Shown here in pieces: positions 63,122-64,000 of a stretch of 64,000 nucleotides of DNA. A program made the translations under genes and the position numbers. Origin of the DNA: Phyllobacterium sp. OV277 (lineage in GTDB: Bacteria; Pseudomonadota; Alphaproteobacteria; Rhizobiales; Rhizobiaceae); NCBI RefSeq assembly GCF_900104355.1, contig NZ_FNIY01000005.1, forward strand, positions 62,001-126,000, written 5' to 3'. Each line of letters begins with the position of its first letter. Positions within the stretch are counted from its first letter, which is position 1. Under the pieces are notes generated by a model. The model worked only from the letters and a program-made list of their open reading frames with translations. It was not told the DNA's origin and did not search any database.

Positions 63122-63592
63122 TCAATCCGCATCCGCCACGGGGTCGAGCAATCTCGGTCCCGGCCCTTGCTCTGACAATTCATCCCACGGATTACGCAGT
63201 GGACAGTCCTGCATCGACAGGCAGCCACAACCGATACACGTATTCAATTGATCACGAAGACCAATCAGTTTGTTAATCCGGTCGTCCAGATCTTCTTTCC
63301 AGCCAGCCGAAAGCCGCCGCCAGTCAGCAGCAGTGGGCGTGCGTCCTTGTGGCAATGTCGATAGGGCTTCGGCTATCGAAGCGAGTGGTATGCCTGTCCG
63401 CTGCGCCACCTTAATAATAGCAACCCGGCGCAAGACCTCACGCGAATAGCGGCGCTGATTGCCGCGATTGCGTTCGCTTTGGATTAACCCCTTGTTTTCA
63501 TAGAAATGCAGTGTCGAAACCGCAACCCCGCTGCGCGCAGCTACCTCGCCGACCGTCAGCTGTCTGTGTCGCTCACTCGGTTTGATTGTCAT
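63122..63592 (-). CDS. soxR: Redox-sensing regulator SoxR
   Basis: The 156-residue protein is a MerR-family SoxR: winged helix ([20 protein letters not shown]), coiled coil and the [2Fe-2S] cysteines Cys119, 122, 124 and 130 ([12 protein letters not shown]). Oxidation of the cluster by redox-cycling compounds or superoxide activates it. A GGTGGGAGCC site precedes the ATG. A SoxR box lies just upstream. No soxS is nearby, as usual outside enterics. Confidence 0.95.
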   Translation of the reverse strand: MTIKPSERHRQLTVGEVAARSGVAVSTLHFYENKGLIQSERNRGNQRRYSREVLRRVAIIKVAQRTGIPLASIAEALSTLPQGRTPTAADWRRLSAGWKEDLDDRINKLIGLRDQLNTCIGCGCLSMQDCPLRNPWDELSEQGPGPRLLDPVADAD

Positions 63593-63605
63593 GGCTCCCA
63601 CCTTA

Positions 63606-63625
63606 ACCTCAATATTACTTCAGGT
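63606..63625. promoter_or_regulatory. SoxR box
   Basis: ACCTCAATATTACTTCAGGT matches the SoxR operator ACCTCAAGTTAACTTGAGGT at most positions, including both ACCT/AGGT ends. It lies 14 bases upstream of soxR and 117 bases before the ggt start codon, so it could control one or both genes. Confidence 0.75.
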
Positions 63626-63741
63626 TCATAGCGAACTGCGCGAACATTGTAAATTTGCGGGACATGTCGCATTTCTGGCTGGACATGCAGCGTCAGACCG
63701 GTTCCTCTAGCGATTCATAAATTGCCAGTAGGAGGAAGAGT

Positions 63742-64000
63742 ATGAAGACCCGTTTCACAACGGTGGTTTCTTTCACCGTTTCGCTCGCCCTGAGCACCAT
63801 CTCACCCAGTATTGTCATGGCAGCCTCGCCCGAACCGGCAAAAGCTGAGCATGGAATGGTTGTCACGGCCCAGCACCTTGCCACCCAGGCTGGTGTGGAC
63901 GTTCTGAAGAATGGCGGCAACGCAGTCGATGCCGCCGTGGCTGTTGGCTATGCCCTTGCGGTTGTCTATCCAACAGCCGGCAATGTCGGCGGCGGTGGCT
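63742..64000 (+). CDS. ggt: Gamma-glutamyltransferase (N-terminal part)
   Basis: Only the first 86 codons are in the window. After a signal peptide (about residues 1-27; LALSTISPSIVMAAS) comes the family opening: AEHGMVVTAQHLATQAGVDV, LKNGGNAVDAAVAVGYALAV and PTAGNVGGGG, as in periplasmic gamma-glutamyltranspeptidases. AGGAGGAAGAGT precedes the ATG. The enzyme transfers or hydrolyses the gamma-glutamyl group of glutathione. The gene continues past the right edge. Confidence 0.93.
   Translation, partial: MKTRFTTVVSFTVSLALSTISPSIVMAASPEPAKAEHGMVVTAQHLATQAGVDVLKNGGNAVDAAVAVGYALAVVYPTAGNVGGGG

Overview
The window looks like chromosomal DNA of an alphaproteobacterium of the order Hyphomicrobiales (Rhizobiales), most like the Brucella/Ochrobactrum/Phyllobacterium group. 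I infer this from moderate GC content, many high-affinity ABC and TRAP uptake systems each with its own LacI, GntR, IclR, LuxR or LysR regulator, a class GN sortase pair, and protein sequences of rhizobial/brucella character. No rRNA, tRNA, CRISPR array, phage, transposase or plasmid gene was seen. Coding density is high, with about 58 genes or gene remnants.

Layout. 0-9 kb: a partial quinone oxidoreductase divergent from a LysR regulator, a DUF1003 protein, a small 4-TM protein, GntR and LuxR regulators, a branched-chain amino acid binding protein interrupted by an amber codon, a frameshifted YciI-like gene, a glycine-rich orphan, a DHA2 efflux pump and an NTF2-like protein. Four promoters here share one oriented, partly palindromic element. 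9.5-17.6 kb: pepT, then a carbohydrate island (LacI; and on the minus strand LacI, binding protein, two permeases and a GH172/DUF2961 glycosidase) without its own ATPase. 17.7-20.8 kb: DUF779, aldehyde dehydrogenase and an AcoR-like regulator lacking the AAA+ domain, with a perfect palindrome in front of the dehydrogenase. 21-28.3 kb: cysE, an FAD amine/amino-acid oxidase, a PaoABC-type molybdenum aldehyde oxidoreductase and its probable TetR repressor. 28.3-34.2 kb: a double-HTH GntR regulator, an aldo/keto reductase and a ribose-type sugar ABC transporter, with matching operators at two promoters. 34.4-38.5 kb: arsenic resistance (arsR, acr3, arsC, arsH) plus a flavin disulfide reductase. 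38.7-43.5 kb: a FUSC protein and a second ribose-type ABC transporter. 43.5-47.4 kb: an XRE regulator and a class GN sortase with its VIT/VWA substrate.

47.4-55.5 kb: an IclR-controlled catabolic island with an acyl-CoA ligase on one side and, on the other, a TRAP transporter (periplasmic protein and fused DctQM), two SDR dehydrogenases and a tandem PPC/DUF296 protein. Its substrate is unknown but the gene set suggests import, CoA activation and oxidation of a carboxylate. 55.4-63.1 kb: a LacI-controlled sugar operon (binding protein, two permeases, ATPase, TIM-barrel isomerase, Gfo/Idh/MocA oxidoreductase) with two identical operators about 23 helical turns apart. The window ends with soxR, carrying a recognisable SoxR box, and the start of a gamma-glutamyltransferase gene.

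The most unusual items are the sortase pair, the IclR/TRAP island with its asymmetric PPC-PPC protein, the oriented promoter element shared by four neighbouring genes of which two are broken, the ATPase-less GH172 operon with two LacI operator types, and the double-HTH GntR regulator.
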